This document shows positions 23,415 to 32,353 of a stretch of DNA of 44,486 nt, one piece after another. How positions within the stretch are numbered: position 1 is the first letter of the stretch; each line of letters starts with the position of its first letter. Under the pieces are notes generated by a model. The model saw nothing but the letters and a program-made list of their open reading frames with translations. It had not been told where the DNA came from and did not search any database. The stretch is from the NCBI RefSeq assembly GCF_938045405.1, contig NZ_CALIMW010000296.1, forward strand, positions 1-44,486. The letters run 5' to 3'. Position numbers and translations under genes: made by a program. The stretch is from an uncultured Campylobacter sp. GTDB lineage: Bacteria > Campylobacterota > Campylobacteria > Campylobacterales > Campylobacteraceae.

Positions 23415-24652
23415 GCTCTATCCTTAAAAAATGCTTCAACCTCTTTAAATTTGATCGCAAAGGTGCTTTGATCTTCTAAATTTTTGCACCATACCTCGGC
23501 GCGATCAAACTCGTCCTGCCCGATGCAAAGGCAAAATTTCGCCTCCGCCCCGTCAGCTGCTTTTAAATGCTTGGCTAGGCTCTTGGGCTCGTATGAAATT
23601 TGAGTTTTACAAAACTTTCGCAGCTTTAGCGCAAATGAAAATGCCGTGCTAACAAACGCCTCATCCAGCGCGCCGATATAAATCCCCTCGCGCTCTTGAG
23701 GGGCTTCGCGCGTTTTTAAAATTTCGGCTATTCGTTCGATACCGATCGCAAAGCCCACGCCCGCTGTCTTTCTGCCGCCTAAAAACTCCACGAGTCTGTC
23801 GTAGCGCCCGCCGCCGCCTACGGCGCTTTGCGCGCCAAGCTCGCTTGAGACGAACTCAAAGGCGGTTTTGCAGTAGTAATCAAGCCCGCGCACGAGCTTT
23901 GCATCGATTTCAAATTTTTGTCCGTTTTGGGTTAAAATTCTTTGCAGCTGCGCAAATTCCGCGGCGCAGGCGTCGTTTAAATTTTCCGTTATAAGAGGCG
24001 CGGCGGCTAAAATTTTCTGGCAGCTTTCGTTTTTGCAGTCCAGTACGCGGATAGGATTGGTGTCGATGCGCCTTTGGCAGTCCTCGCAGAGCCTGTCTTT
24101 GCGATCTTGCAAGAAATTTACGAGCTTGGTTTTATACGCTGGCATGCACTCCTCATCGCCTAAAGAGTTGATTTTAAGCGTTGCGGAGACATTTAGCTCG
24201 CGTAAAATTTGAGCTAACATCAAAATCACACTCGCATCCTCATAGACGCTACTTTGCCCGAAGCACTCGACGCCGAATTGATGAAACTCGCGCAGGCGCC
24301 CCTTTTGCGGGCGCTCGTAGCGAAACATCGAGCCTTGATAATAAAATTTATGCACGCCGCCGCTGCGGTCTAGCTTTTTTTCGATAAAGGCGCGCACGAC
24401 GCCCGCGGTGCCTTCGGGGCGCAGGCAGACGCTATCGCCGCTTTTGTCGCTAAACTCATACATCTCTTTGCCGACGATGTCGCTGCTCTCGCCGACGCTG
24501 CGGCGAAATAGCGCGGTCTGCTCGAGCTTGGGCGTTTCGATGAGACAAAAGCCGTAATTGCGCGCCACGCGCTCGCACACGTTTAAAATTTGCGAGTAGA
24601 TGCGCGCTTGCTCGCCTGAAATATCGTTCATACCGCGGAGTGCCTTGATCAT
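23411..24652 (-). CDS. hisS: Histidyl-tRNA synthetase
   Basis: A 413-residue class II synthetase. Motif 2 is FRYERPQKGRLREFHQFG, the histidine-binding segment is LVRGLDYYCKTAFEF, motif 3 is VGFAIGIERI, and GGGGRYDRLVEFLGG lies before it. The C-terminal anticodon domain ends in KEVEAFFKD. The start ATG at 24652 has AAAGGA 8 nt upstream and a TATAAT box about 50 nt upstream. It is the promoter-proximal gene of a five-gene unit, hisS-speA-cysE-X-aspC. Confidence 0.95.
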   Translation of the reverse strand: MIKALRGMNDISGEQARIYSQILNVCERVARNYGFCLIETPKLEQTALFRRSVGESSDIVGKEMYEFSDKSGDSVCLRPEGTAGVVRAFIEKKLDRSGGVHKFYYQGSMFRYERPQKGRLREFHQFGVECFGQSSVYEDASVILMLAQILRELNVSATLKINSLGDEECMPAYKTKLVNFLQDRKDRLCEDCQRRIDTNPIRVLDCKNESCQKILAAAPLITENLNDACAAEFAQLQRILTQNGQKFEIDAKLVRGLDYYCKTAFEFVSSELGAQSAVGGGGRYDRLVEFLGGRKTAGVGFAIGIERIAEILKTREAPQEREGIYIGALDEAFVSTAFSFALKLRKFCKTQISYEPKSLAKHLKAADGAEAKFCLCIGQDEFDRAEVWCKNLEDQSTFAIKFKEVEAFFKDRA

Positions 24653-25183
24653 CTATGAAATCCTTTGTGAAATTTTAAAATTTTCAAATTTTTGCGGCGA
24701 TTATAGTTAAATTTACCTAAATTTTAAGCCCTGCCGCTCGCAGCAACGTATCGGTTCTGCTTATTTACATCGCGCGCCGCGATGATTTTAAAATTTCAAA
24801 TTTATTCTTAAAATGCGGATTGCGCGATCTTTGAGAATTATTTTAAACGATCGGCGTTTATAAAATTTACGGCGCGACGATCGGCGTAACGGCTGCTAAT
24901 ATTGCATTCTGAGAGCTTGCAAATACAGCGCCAGGCTTATAAAAACAGCGCGCCGCTAGGTTTAATGTATCCCGCACTGCGAAGCGGTTGGATTTTAAAA
25001 TTTAATTTGCGATGCGTCGCGCCGGCTCGTGGCATGCTATGTAAAATTAAAGCGCCACCGAAATTTACGCGCTGCGCAAAATTTAACGCATTGCGTAAAA
25101 TTTTAAATTTTACCGCGGCGCAGGTCGCACGCCGTTTTGGCTTAGGCGTCTATTTCAAACCGGCTAAGCTCGCGGTAAAATTT
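24653..25183. other. Spacer between hisS and the DUF7832 gene
   Basis: Apart from the hisS promoter, this holds AAATTT-rich filler (AAATTTTAAAATTT stretches at 24671-24700 and 24784-24812, and TAAAATTTAACGC at 25078-25090). A direct repeat ACGATCGGCGT lies at 24847-24857 and 24877-24887. No gene, RNA or terminator is supported. Confidence 0.5.
24700..24705 (-). promoter_or_regulatory. Promoter -10 box of the hisS operon
   Basis: The minus strand carries a perfect TATAAT (in AACTATAATCGCC) 48 nt before the hisS start codon, preceded by an A/T-rich run. It is the only consensus -10 box in the leader, and all five downstream genes overlap or abut. Confidence 0.55.
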
Positions 25184-25666
25184 CTACTTCGCCGCCTTGA
25201 AGCTCAAGAATTCCTCGTAGCGGCGATCGATGATCTCTTTAACTTCGGCGTAATTTTGCGGCGAGTTTTCTATGTAAAAATAGGCGTTGTCGAAGTTTTT
25301 ATCGCCGAATTTGCGTGCGACGAAATCGTCGTAATCTTGCAAATACCAGCCGTGCGTTTTGGCAAATTTCGTGCGGTCCGTGGTGTAGTAGGCTTTCGCA
25401 AAGGCCTTGCCGGCGGTGTTTAGCTCGTCGCTGCCTAGCACGCCGTCCATGGCGCCAAAGAAATACCCGCGATAATCAAAGCTATCGTCCATCCGCGCTA
25501 TATCGTCCGCGAAATCCGCCGCGAAGTCCTTGGAGTAGAGCTTGCGCTCCATGCACCAGCGGAAGAAAAACGCGATGTGCGTCGCGCCGTTTTCCTGCGG
25601 GATATCTGTCGGCGCATTTTTCGCGCCCCAGTGCCATTTTGCCTTGTCGTAGGTCACGTAAGCCAT
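25184..25666 (-). CDS. DUF7832-like soluble protein
   Basis: A 160-residue cytoplasmic protein without signal or membrane segment. The N-terminal block YDKAKWHWGAKNAPTDIPQE and HIAFFFRWCMERKLYSKD match a family of small proteins with a conserved A-x-x-H-I-x-x-F-x-x-W motif, now labelled DUF7832, often in genes related to toxin immunity or stress; no function is established. The start ATG at 25666 has AAAAGGAG 6 nt upstream; a frame 33 nt longer is rejected. The protein is rich in Asp and aromatic residues. It stands alone, 213 nt from recG and 518 nt from the stop side of the next spacer. Confidence 0.7.
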   Translation of the reverse strand: MAYVTYDKAKWHWGAKNAPTDIPQENGATHIAFFFRWCMERKLYSKDFAADFADDIARMDDSFDYRGYFFGAMDGVLGSDELNTAGKAFAKAYYTTDRTKFAKTHGWYLQDYDDFVARKFGDKNFDNAYFYIENSPQNYAEVKEIIDRRYEEFLSFKAAK

Positions 25667-25879
25667 TTTGCTCTCCTTTTTTTGGACTTTAAGTTGCATA
25701 AATTTTAGAAATTAAAAGCAAACGACGCTTGGTAAAGCTCTAAATTTTATCCGATGCAATCTGCGCCGTGAAATTTCAAATTTTATATCAGATCGCCCAT
25801 TACCTCATAATCGCATTCGCTTCGTAAAATTTTGCCGCGACTAAAATTACGTTTAAATTCTATCGCATCTCGTAGAATT

Positions 25880-28834
25880 TCATGCACCCCGTCCTGTGTC
25901 TTTCAGTCGCTGTTTTGCCGCAGCCGTCACGTCCTCTTCATAATCATACCACGCAAACATCGCGCCGTGCTGCACCGAGCCGCCCAGCAGATCGCCCCCT
26001 TGGCGGTTTTTCAGATCGATATTTGCGACCTTAAATCCATCCAGCGTCGCTGCGAACTCGCGCAGGCGCTGCGGCGGAGATTTGAGCTTGGTGTAGAGGT
26101 AGCAGCGCCCCGCCTGTCCCTTGCGCCCGACGCGCCCGCGCAGCTGATGAAGCGACGCGAGCCCCATCCGCTCGGCACCCACGATTAAAATGACGCTAAG
26201 CCGCGGCAGCGAGATGCCCACTTCGACGATCGTCGTGGTTATCAGCAGCCGCCCCTTGTCGCGAAAGCGGCGCAGAACCTCCTCCTTATCCTTGTCGCTG
26301 CCGTGGGTAATCATCACGTCCGCAAACTGAGCCTTCCAAAACGGCGCCGCCTCCTCAAGGCTTTGATAGACCGAGCTTTCGCTTTGCTGCACTAGCGGAT
26401 AGACGATGATTGCTTGATTGCCCGCGGCGAGCTCACGGCGCAGATCCTGCATAAAGCCCGCAAATCCGTCGTTTTGCAGGATTTTAGTTTTGATCTGCTT
26501 TTCAAACGGCAGCTGTTTTAAAAAGCTGAAGCTCACGAGCTCGGATTGGATCATGCTTAGCGTGCGCGGTATCGGCGTGGCGCTAAACTGAATGAAATGC
26601 GCGCGAAACTCGCCGTTTTCGGTGAGGCGCGCGATCTTTTCGCGCTGGTTGGAGCCGAAGCGGTGCTGCTCATCGACCATTATGAGATTTGACGGCGCGA
26701 GCTCGTGGTAGAGCAGGGCGTGAGTGCCGATGATAAGGTGCGCGCCCGCAAAATTCGGCTCGCGATCGCCGCTTTTTACGAGCAGAACCTTAATCTGTGG
26801 CGGCAGCAGACGGAGAGCTTCGGCGTAAATCTGCTCGGCTAGGATGCTCGTAGGCGCCATCAGATAGCTGATGCGCGGATAGTTCATCGCCGCGCTAGCG
26901 AGGATGACGAGCGTCTTGCCGCTGCCTACGTCGCCCATGACGACGCGGCGGCGCGCCAGAGGGCTTTGCAGATCGCTAGCGATGTCCTTTATCGCGCTTA
27001 ACTGATCGCGCGTAGGCTCAAAAGGAAGCGAGGCAAGCCAGTCTGAAATGTCGTGCAGCGGGTAAATTTGCGCAGGGAAGCTCGTTTTTTTCGCGCTTAG
27101 CTTTTGCAAGTAGTTTAGAATTTCTACAAATTTCAGTGTGCGTAAAATTGCAGCACCGCTCATCTCTGCGACAGCCACGCTCTTGACGGCATCGGCGGCA
27201 TGGACAGCTCCAGTGTCGCTTGCAATTTGAGCGATTGTAGTTTGGGCGGCTGCGGTCTGGATAGTTTCAGTTTGATAATGCGTAGGTTGCACGGCACAAT
27301 CGCGCGAAGCGCTCATCGGTGCGGCGAGCGCGTCCTGAACAGCCTCGGCGGCGCTTGCGGTCTGAGCGATCGTAGGCTCTGCGGTCTGCACAGCTACTGC
27401 TGCCTGAACATTTTTGATTTGATCGCACGCAGGCTGCGCGCCCGCAGCTTGCGTGCTCAAAGTTTGGATGGTCGCGAATTGCGCGCTCGCTACTTGGCTT
27501 GAAGTTTGGATTGCTGCGGGTTGCGCACCTACGTCTTGAGTTTGGGCGATTGCGGATTGCAAATCTGTGATTCGAACGTCTGAAGTTTGAATCTCTGTGG
27601 GGTGTGTATCTACGTCTTGGGTACTTGCAATTTGTTGCGCGACTATGGCTTGCTCGGCTATGGACTGCGCGGTCGCGACATGCTCTAGCATGGGTTGCAC
27701 GATTGCTGCTTGAACGTCTGCTGACCGTGTCGCTGTTTGGGCGATGAATACTAGGTCGTTTGAAATTTTATTGCTGTTCGCCGCCGCTTCATTATCGGCT
27801 TTGAAGTCGTCCGAAATTTCATCCTCACGCGCCTCGGCGCCGTTTGCGGCAAGAAAATCCTCGTCGCTTTGGACGTTAAAATTTTCGTCGTTATAAATCT
27901 CCTCCTCGCGCGCCTGAGGTTCCTCGCCGTCCAAAATTTTATCGCTCACAGCCTCTCCGCTGTGGATATTTTGGCTGGGCGAGGCTTCTGCGCCATTTGG
28001 AATTCCGCCGCTTAAAATTTCATTCGCCGCGCCTCGGCTTGCTTCGCAGGCAAGAACTCCGCCATTCTGCGGATAGCTTGAAATTTCATCATTTTGCGAT
28101 CTGCCGTTTAAAATTTCGGCGGCGGCGGAGTTTTGCGAGCTTGAGATTTTGCCGTTATCTAAAATTCCGTCATCATTTAAAATTTTATCGCTGCTTGGAA
28201 TTTCGCCTCTTAAAATTTCATTCCCATTCGGAATTTTGCCGCTGTTTGAAACGTCGTCGCGCTCGTCAAAATTTTCCGCGCCGCCTTCCTTGAGCTGCCT
28301 ATTTAGCGCGGCTAGCATTCGCACGCTGCGCGGCGAGCTCTCGTGTAGCGCGAGCAGTACCGCCGCCTCGTCCGCGCGCAGCCCGCAGTCTAGAAGCGCG
28401 CCCGCGCTTAGATATTTTTTGATCAGCTTTTGCGCCGCCGCGTCGCTCAGCGCGGCTTTGTATTTGGGCGCGATCCTGCCCGGCTCGCTTACGATTTTTG
28501 GGTTTACGAACTGCCACGAGCCGAAGCTCTCGTCGCATTTGCCGTGGATGAAAAATTTTTTGCCGCGCTTGAAGGCGCCGAAGTGCCAGTTTTTGGCGTT
28601 GAAGATCACGATTTTGATCTCGCGCTCCCAGCTGAGGCAGTGCGCCGTGACGATGAGCATCGAGCCGCGCCTGTGCTGGAAGAGGCACTCGACCTCCGCA
28701 GTGCTCTCGCCCGCGCACGGCGCGTCCCCCACGCTTAGATCGTCGAAGCTTTTGGGCAGAAGCAGCGCCAGATCCAAAAGCGTCGTAATGCCCGCTTTTT
28801 GCAGTGCCGCCGCGTCTTTTGCTTCAAAAATCAA
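25880..28834 (-). CDS. recG: ATP-dependent DNA helicase RecG with a 375-residue low-complexity insertion
   Basis: RecG remodels stalled replication forks and Holliday junctions. The wedge/OB part (residues 1-185) and the helicase part (from about 562) are ordinary: MGDVGSGKTL (Walker A, about residue 634), MVDEQHRFG (motif II), FSATPIPRT (motif III) and HQLRGRVGRKG (motif VI). Between them (about 27150-28280) lies an insertion absent from relatives, which are roughly 600 residues long from memory. Its first half is acidic with KIL/EIL/KIS units; its second half is an AQT/IQT repeat of 12-15 residues that could be helical. The frame is open and all helicase motifs survive, so the gene is probably functional. 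The start is TTG 28834 with AAAGGA 6 nt upstream. Confidence 0.9.
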   Translation of the reverse strand: MIFEAKDAAALQKAGITTLLDLALLLPKSFDDLSVGDAPCAGESTAEVECLFQHRRGSMLIVTAHCLSWEREIKIVIFNAKNWHFGAFKRGKKFFIHGKCDESFGSWQFVNPKIVSEPGRIAPKYKAALSDAAAQKLIKKYLSAGALLDCGLRADEAAVLLALHESSPRSVRMLAALNRQLKEGGAENFDERDDVSNSGKIPNGNEILRGEIPSSDKILNDDGILDNGKISSSQNSAAAEILNGRSQNDEISSYPQNGGVLACEASRGAANEILSGGIPNGAEASPSQNIHSGEAVSDKILDGEEPQAREEEIYNDENFNVQSDEDFLAANGAEAREDEISDDFKADNEAAANSNKISNDLVFIAQTATRSADVQAAIVQPMLEHVATAQSIAEQAIVAQQIASTQDVDTHPTEIQTSDVRITDLQSAIAQTQDVGAQPAAIQTSSQVASAQFATIQTLSTQAAGAQPACDQIKNVQAAVAVQTAEPTIAQTASAAEAVQDALAAPMSASRDCAVQPTHYQTETIQTAAAQTTIAQIASDTGAVHAADAVKSVAVAEMSGAAILRTLKFVEILNYLQKLSAKKTSFPAQIYPLHDISDWLASLPFEPTRDQLSAIKDIASDLQSPLARRRVVMGDVGSGKTLVILASAAMNYPRISYLMAPTSILAEQIYAEALRLLPPQIKVLLVKSGDREPNFAGAHLIIGTHALLYHELAPSNLIMVDEQHRFGSNQREKIARLTENGEFRAHFIQFSATPIPRTLSMIQSELVSFSFLKQLPFEKQIKTKILQNDGFAGFMQDLRRELAAGNQAIIVYPLVQQSESSVYQSLEEAAPFWKAQFADVMITHGSDKDKEEVLRRFRDKGRLLITTTIVEVGISLPRLSVILIVGAERMGLASLHQLRGRVGRKGQAGRCYLYTKLKSPPQRLREFAATLDGFKVANIDLKNRQGGDLLGGSVQHGAMFAWYDYEEDVTAAAKQRLKDTGRGA

Positions 28835-29453
28835 TTTTCATCCTTTAAATTTGATAGGCGCTTAAGCCCTCGCGCTGTGAAATTTTATGCGCCGTGCAGA
28901 TCGCTCGCCTAAATTTGATCGAAATTCTATGCGCCGCATCGAACGCTTGCTTAAATTTGCTCGGAATTTCGCCCATTGCGGCAAATTTACTCGCCGGCTT
29001 CGCCCATAAATTTTACTCGTTTGCGCGTGTTTTGTTTGGCGGCCATACTTTGCGGCGCGCACCCGGTTTTAAAACGGCGCGCGATCGCTTTTGAAATTTC
29101 ACGACGCGATTTGCGGGGCCGTACGATCCGAAAGAGATGCATGCGCGCAACATCTTTCAAATTTCACGGCGTGGCTTACAGACGGCGTGCGAAATCGAGC
29201 TTTGATTTTGTGCGCTGAAATTTTACCGAGCCGCACACGGCGCCTTTAAATTTAGCCGTTCTTTCAAGGCTCGTAAATTTAATCGTTTCTGCAAAGCCCC
29301 GTAAATTTTAGCGCGACGCAAACGCGGTTTTAAATTTAAACGCACAAGCTGTCCGCAAACGCAGCGCAAAAGTAAAATTTAGCGCCGTCTGCGCCGCTTT
29401 ATAAATTTAAAATTTACTCATTTATGCCGACCGCAGATACGCACCGCGACGGA
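28835..29453. other. Spacer between recG and the M16-like gene
   Basis: Noncoding filler. From 29220 to 29410 short units with GTAAATTTAATCG, GTAAATTTTAGCG, TTTAAATTTAGCC and TTTAAATTTAAACGC alternate with GC-rich linkers. No hairpin terminator or -10 box could be seen. The minus-strand frame 28862-29062 reads KFHSARA-type repeats from the same DNA and is not a gene. Confidence 0.5.
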
Positions 29454-30713
29454 CTAAATTTTAAGCCCCTTTTTCGCGGCGGCCTCGTCGCAAATGACGG
29501 AAAAGCTTAGGTTCATGATCTCATCGTGCGATCTGATGAAATCGTTGAGCGCCCCGAGTTTTAGCGTCTCGATGCGCTTTAAATTTCGCTCGAACTCACC
29601 GAATGCGTAGCCCTTGTAATATTCGCTCTGCGCGATCGCCGCGCGCTTAAACATCGTCTCTTTTTGCAGCACTGCGCTTCCGATCAGGAATTTTTTTGCG
29701 CTTTTCAGCTCCGCTTCGCTCACGCCCGAGGCGATAAATTTCGCGATCTCCTCTTTTACGAGCGTGGCGGCGTTTTGCAAATTTTCGTTTTTGGTCTGCA
29801 GATAGCCCCAAAACTCGCGGCGGCTAAGCTCAAAATCGCCGCGCGCATAGACTGAGTACGCAAGTCCGTGCTTAACGCGGATACGCTCCATCAGCCTGCT
29901 GCCGAAACCGCTGCTTCCGAGCACGAAAAGCGCGGTGTTTGCGATAAACTCCTGCTCCTTTGGCAGCGTAAAGGGCGCGCCGAAGTAGATGTAGGCCTGC
30001 TGCGTCTGCTCCTTTTGGATCTTTATCTTTTTCGCATCGCTCGGCGTGAAAAACGGCAGCTCGCGCTTTTCTCCGCTTGCAAAAAGGCTTAAAATTTCCG
30101 CGATTTTCGGGTTTTTATCGCTCACGTCGCCGCATAAAACGACGTATAAATTCTCTAAACTCAGCGAGGCGAAAAACTCCCGCACGTCCTTCATCGTGAT
30201 CCGCTCTATGCTCGCCTCGTCGCCTATGAGCGGCTGAGCGAGCCTCGTGCGCGGATACAGAAGTGCTTTTAGGTTGCATGTCGCGATGTAATCAAACTCG
30301 CTTTTTAGCACGGCGATCTCGCCTATGGTTTGCATTTTTAGCTTTTCGAGCACCGAGGGCGTTAAATTGGGCTCTTTAAGCAGCTCTCGCAGCATGTTTA
30401 AGCCGAAATCAAAGTGCTCTTTTAGGCAGTTTAGCTGGATGCCGAAGGTTTCAAAATTGCTCGTGGCGCTGATCTCGACCGCGCGGATATCGAGCTTGCG
30501 GTGAAATTCGCTCACTCCCAGCGTCTTTGAGCCCTCACCCAAAACGCCCGCGCAGATACGCGCAAGACCCGATATCTTCTCGCTCACCGCGCCGCTTGCT
30601 TTAAAAATTAGCTTGAAGCTCGCCACCGGCAGCGAATCGTCGAACTGATACAAAAAGTCGATTTTAGCGCTTTTGCCGCCTTTGGTCTTAAGTGAAATCT
30701 CTTTTTTTTCCAT
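29454..30713 (-). CDS. M16-family peptidase-like protein without the zinc site
   Basis: A 419-residue protein with the two-lobe M16 fold: an N-terminal lobe (FKLIFKASGAVSEKISGLAR, 20 residues) and a C-terminal lobe (AYIYFGAPFTLPKEQE, FGSRLMERIRVKHGLAYSVY) with the R/Y pair that shapes the substrate site. The zinc motif HxxEH should stand in the segment after SGLAR, but that reads ICAGVLGEG, so it cannot bind zinc and is probably a structural or chaperone-like partner of an active M16 protein, as in several bacterial M16 pairs. From memory C. jejuni has a homologue directly between a radical SAM gene and recG, as here. A8 follows the start codon. AAGGA lies 5 nt upstream. Confidence 0.87.
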   Translation of the reverse strand: MEKKEISLKTKGGKSAKIDFLYQFDDSLPVASFKLIFKASGAVSEKISGLARICAGVLGEGSKTLGVSEFHRKLDIRAVEISATSNFETFGIQLNCLKEHFDFGLNMLRELLKEPNLTPSVLEKLKMQTIGEIAVLKSEFDYIATCNLKALLYPRTRLAQPLIGDEASIERITMKDVREFFASLSLENLYVVLCGDVSDKNPKIAEILSLFASGEKRELPFFTPSDAKKIKIQKEQTQQAYIYFGAPFTLPKEQEFIANTALFVLGSSGFGSRLMERIRVKHGLAYSVYARGDFELSRREFWGYLQTKNENLQNAATLVKEEIAKFIASGVSEAELKSAKKFLIGSAVLQKETMFKRAAIAQSEYYKGYAFGEFERNLKRIETLKLGALNDFIRSHDEIMNLSFSVICDEAAAKKGLKI

Positions 30714-31303
30714 CGTTTTCCTTTATAAAATTTTTAAATTTTATCGCTCTTGCAGGCGCGGTTTTAAAATTTTGGCGCAGCCAAGCACGCCGCTTTTGAA
30801 ATTTGCGCCGGGCTCGTTTTAAAAATTTCGCTAAAACAAGTTTTCAAAATTTAGTTCAAACTCGCTTCTAAAATTTCACGCTAGGGCAGTTTTGCCCGTC
30901 CTGCTTAAAATTTTAAAATTTAATCGCACCGCACGTTTTGTAAAATTCCAGCGCCCGAAACGCCGCGTCGCCGCAACGCGTTAGCAGAAATATATCCGTG
31001 CTCGAACACGGCAAGCGTTGTAAACGAAATGTCTCTTACGCGCCGTCTACGTCGCATTGATCTTGCGGCGTGGAATTTCACGTCCAAAAAATTCTAAGGC
31101 GAAATTCTGCAGCGAAATGAAATTTTACCGCGCGAATTCCGCTCGCACCAGTAAATTTAAACCCGTACCGATATCAAAATTTTAAATTTCGTTGCAAAAT
31201 TCCACGATCGCAAAAATTCGCCATCTGTTTTAAGATAAAATTCTACCGCTAAATTCTAGCCGTAAGCGCATAAATTCCTGCCGCAAACACGCAAAGCTCG
31301 ATT
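30714..31303. other. Spacer between the M16-like gene and mqnC
   Basis: Noncoding mosaic. Units such as AAATTCTACCGC, TAAATTCTAGCCG and AAATTCCTGCCGC (31240-31280) and AAAATTTCACG / TAAAATTTAATCG (30870-30925) repeat loosely. The TTTATAAAATTTTTAAATTTTA stretch just upstream of the M16-like gene (about 30722-30742, split here as TTTATAAAATTTTT and AAATTTTA) may contain its promoter, but no single -10 box stands out. Confidence 0.45.
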
Positions 31304-32353
31304 TTAAGCGTAAGTCTCCAAAATATCGTAGTTGGTGTTGCGCTTGGCGGGTATTTCGCCTACGTCGCGGATCAGCGCTATCATCTCGTCCTTGCTCATC
31401 CGAAAGCTCGCGCCCGCGGCCTTTACGACGTTTTCCTCCATCATCGTGCTTCCCAGATCGTTCGCGCCGAATTTCAGCGCCAGCTGCCCGATGTAGCTGC
31501 CCTGCGTGACCCAGCTGCTTTGGATGTTTTTGAAATTATCCAAAAATAGCCGCGAGACGGCGAGTAGGCGCAAGTAGCGGTTTGGGCTTTGCTTTTTGAT
31601 CTCGGGGTGCTCACGCAAAAGGCGGGTATTTTGCCCCTGAAAGCTCCACAAAATAAACGCTCGAAAGCCGCCCGTGCGGTCTTGCAGCTCGCGGATTTTT
31701 TCCCAGTGCTCTACGATCTCGCGCGTGCTCTCCAGCGTGCCGAACATCATAGTGGCGGTCGTTTTCATACCGATGCCGTGTGCCTCCTCGTGCACTCTAA
31801 GCCATGTGGCGCTGTCGCTTTTGCGCGGCGCTACGAGGTCTCGCACGCGGTCGCTTAAAATTTCGGCTCCGGCTCCCGGCATCGAGTAAAGCCCCTTGGC
31901 TTGCAGCCTGCGAAGCACTTCGAGCGTGCTGATGCCGCTAAGACGCGCGATATAATCGATTTCGATCGCCGAGAAGCCGTGGATCGTGATGCTGGGGTAA
32001 TTTTTGCGGATGAACTCCACGAGATCCTCGTACCATTCGATTTTCAGCTTCGGATGGACGCCGCCTTGAAATAAAATTTGCGTGCCGCCCACGGCGATGA
32101 GCTCCTCGATCTTTTCGCTAATCTGCTCAAAGCTCAGCACGTAGGCGTCTGCGTCGCTTGCGTGGCGGTAAAATGCGCAAAATTTGCAATCCACCATGCA
32201 GGCGTTGGTGTAGTTTATGTTTCGATCGATGATGAAGGTCGTGACGCGATCCGGATGCAGCTCGCGCTTGCGCGTAAACGCCGCTCGCCCAAGCTCGTTC
32301 AGATCGGCATGCTCGATCAGCTCTAGCGCCTCATCGGCGCTCATTCTAGCCAT
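31304..32353 (-). CDS. mqnC: Cyclic dehypoxanthinyl futalosine synthase (radical SAM)
   Basis: A 349-residue radical SAM enzyme with the cluster motif C52-x3-C56-x2-C59 in NACMVDCKFCAFYR. LFQGGVHPKLKIEWYEDLV, IHGFSAIEIDYIAR and YSMPGAGAEILSDRVR are signature blocks of the MqnC/MqnE group, and the overall match is to MqnC. It performs the cyclisation step of the futalosine route to menaquinone, the quinone of Campylobacter. The ATG at 32353 overlaps the NfeD-like stop by 8 nt; a second ATG 9 nt in is equally possible because GGGAG sits only 3 nt from the first. It forms a unit with the NfeD and stomatin-like genes upstream. Confidence 0.88.
   Translation of the reverse strand: MARMSADEALELIEHADLNELGRAAFTRKRELHPDRVTTFIIDRNINYTNACMVDCKFCAFYRHASDADAYVLSFEQISEKIEELIAVGGTQILFQGGVHPKLKIEWYEDLVEFIRKNYPSITIHGFSAIEIDYIARLSGISTLEVLRRLQAKGLYSMPGAGAEILSDRVRDLVAPRKSDSATWLRVHEEAHGIGMKTTATMMFGTLESTREIVEHWEKIRELQDRTGGFRAFILWSFQGQNTRLLREHPEIKKQSPNRYLRLLAVSRLFLDNFKNIQSSWVTQGSYIGQLALKFGANDLGSTMMEENVVKAAGASFRMSKDEMIALIRDVGEIPAKRNTNYDILETYA

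Noticed and set aside
24902..25423. Plus-strand open frame of 173 codons
   Set aside because: Its second half is the antisense of the DUF7832 gene and the first half reads AAATTT filler; no binding site.
25880..28834. RecG as a pseudogene or two fused genes
   Set aside because: The frame is continuous, every helicase motif is present, and the extra segment matches the filler vocabulary rather than another protein family.
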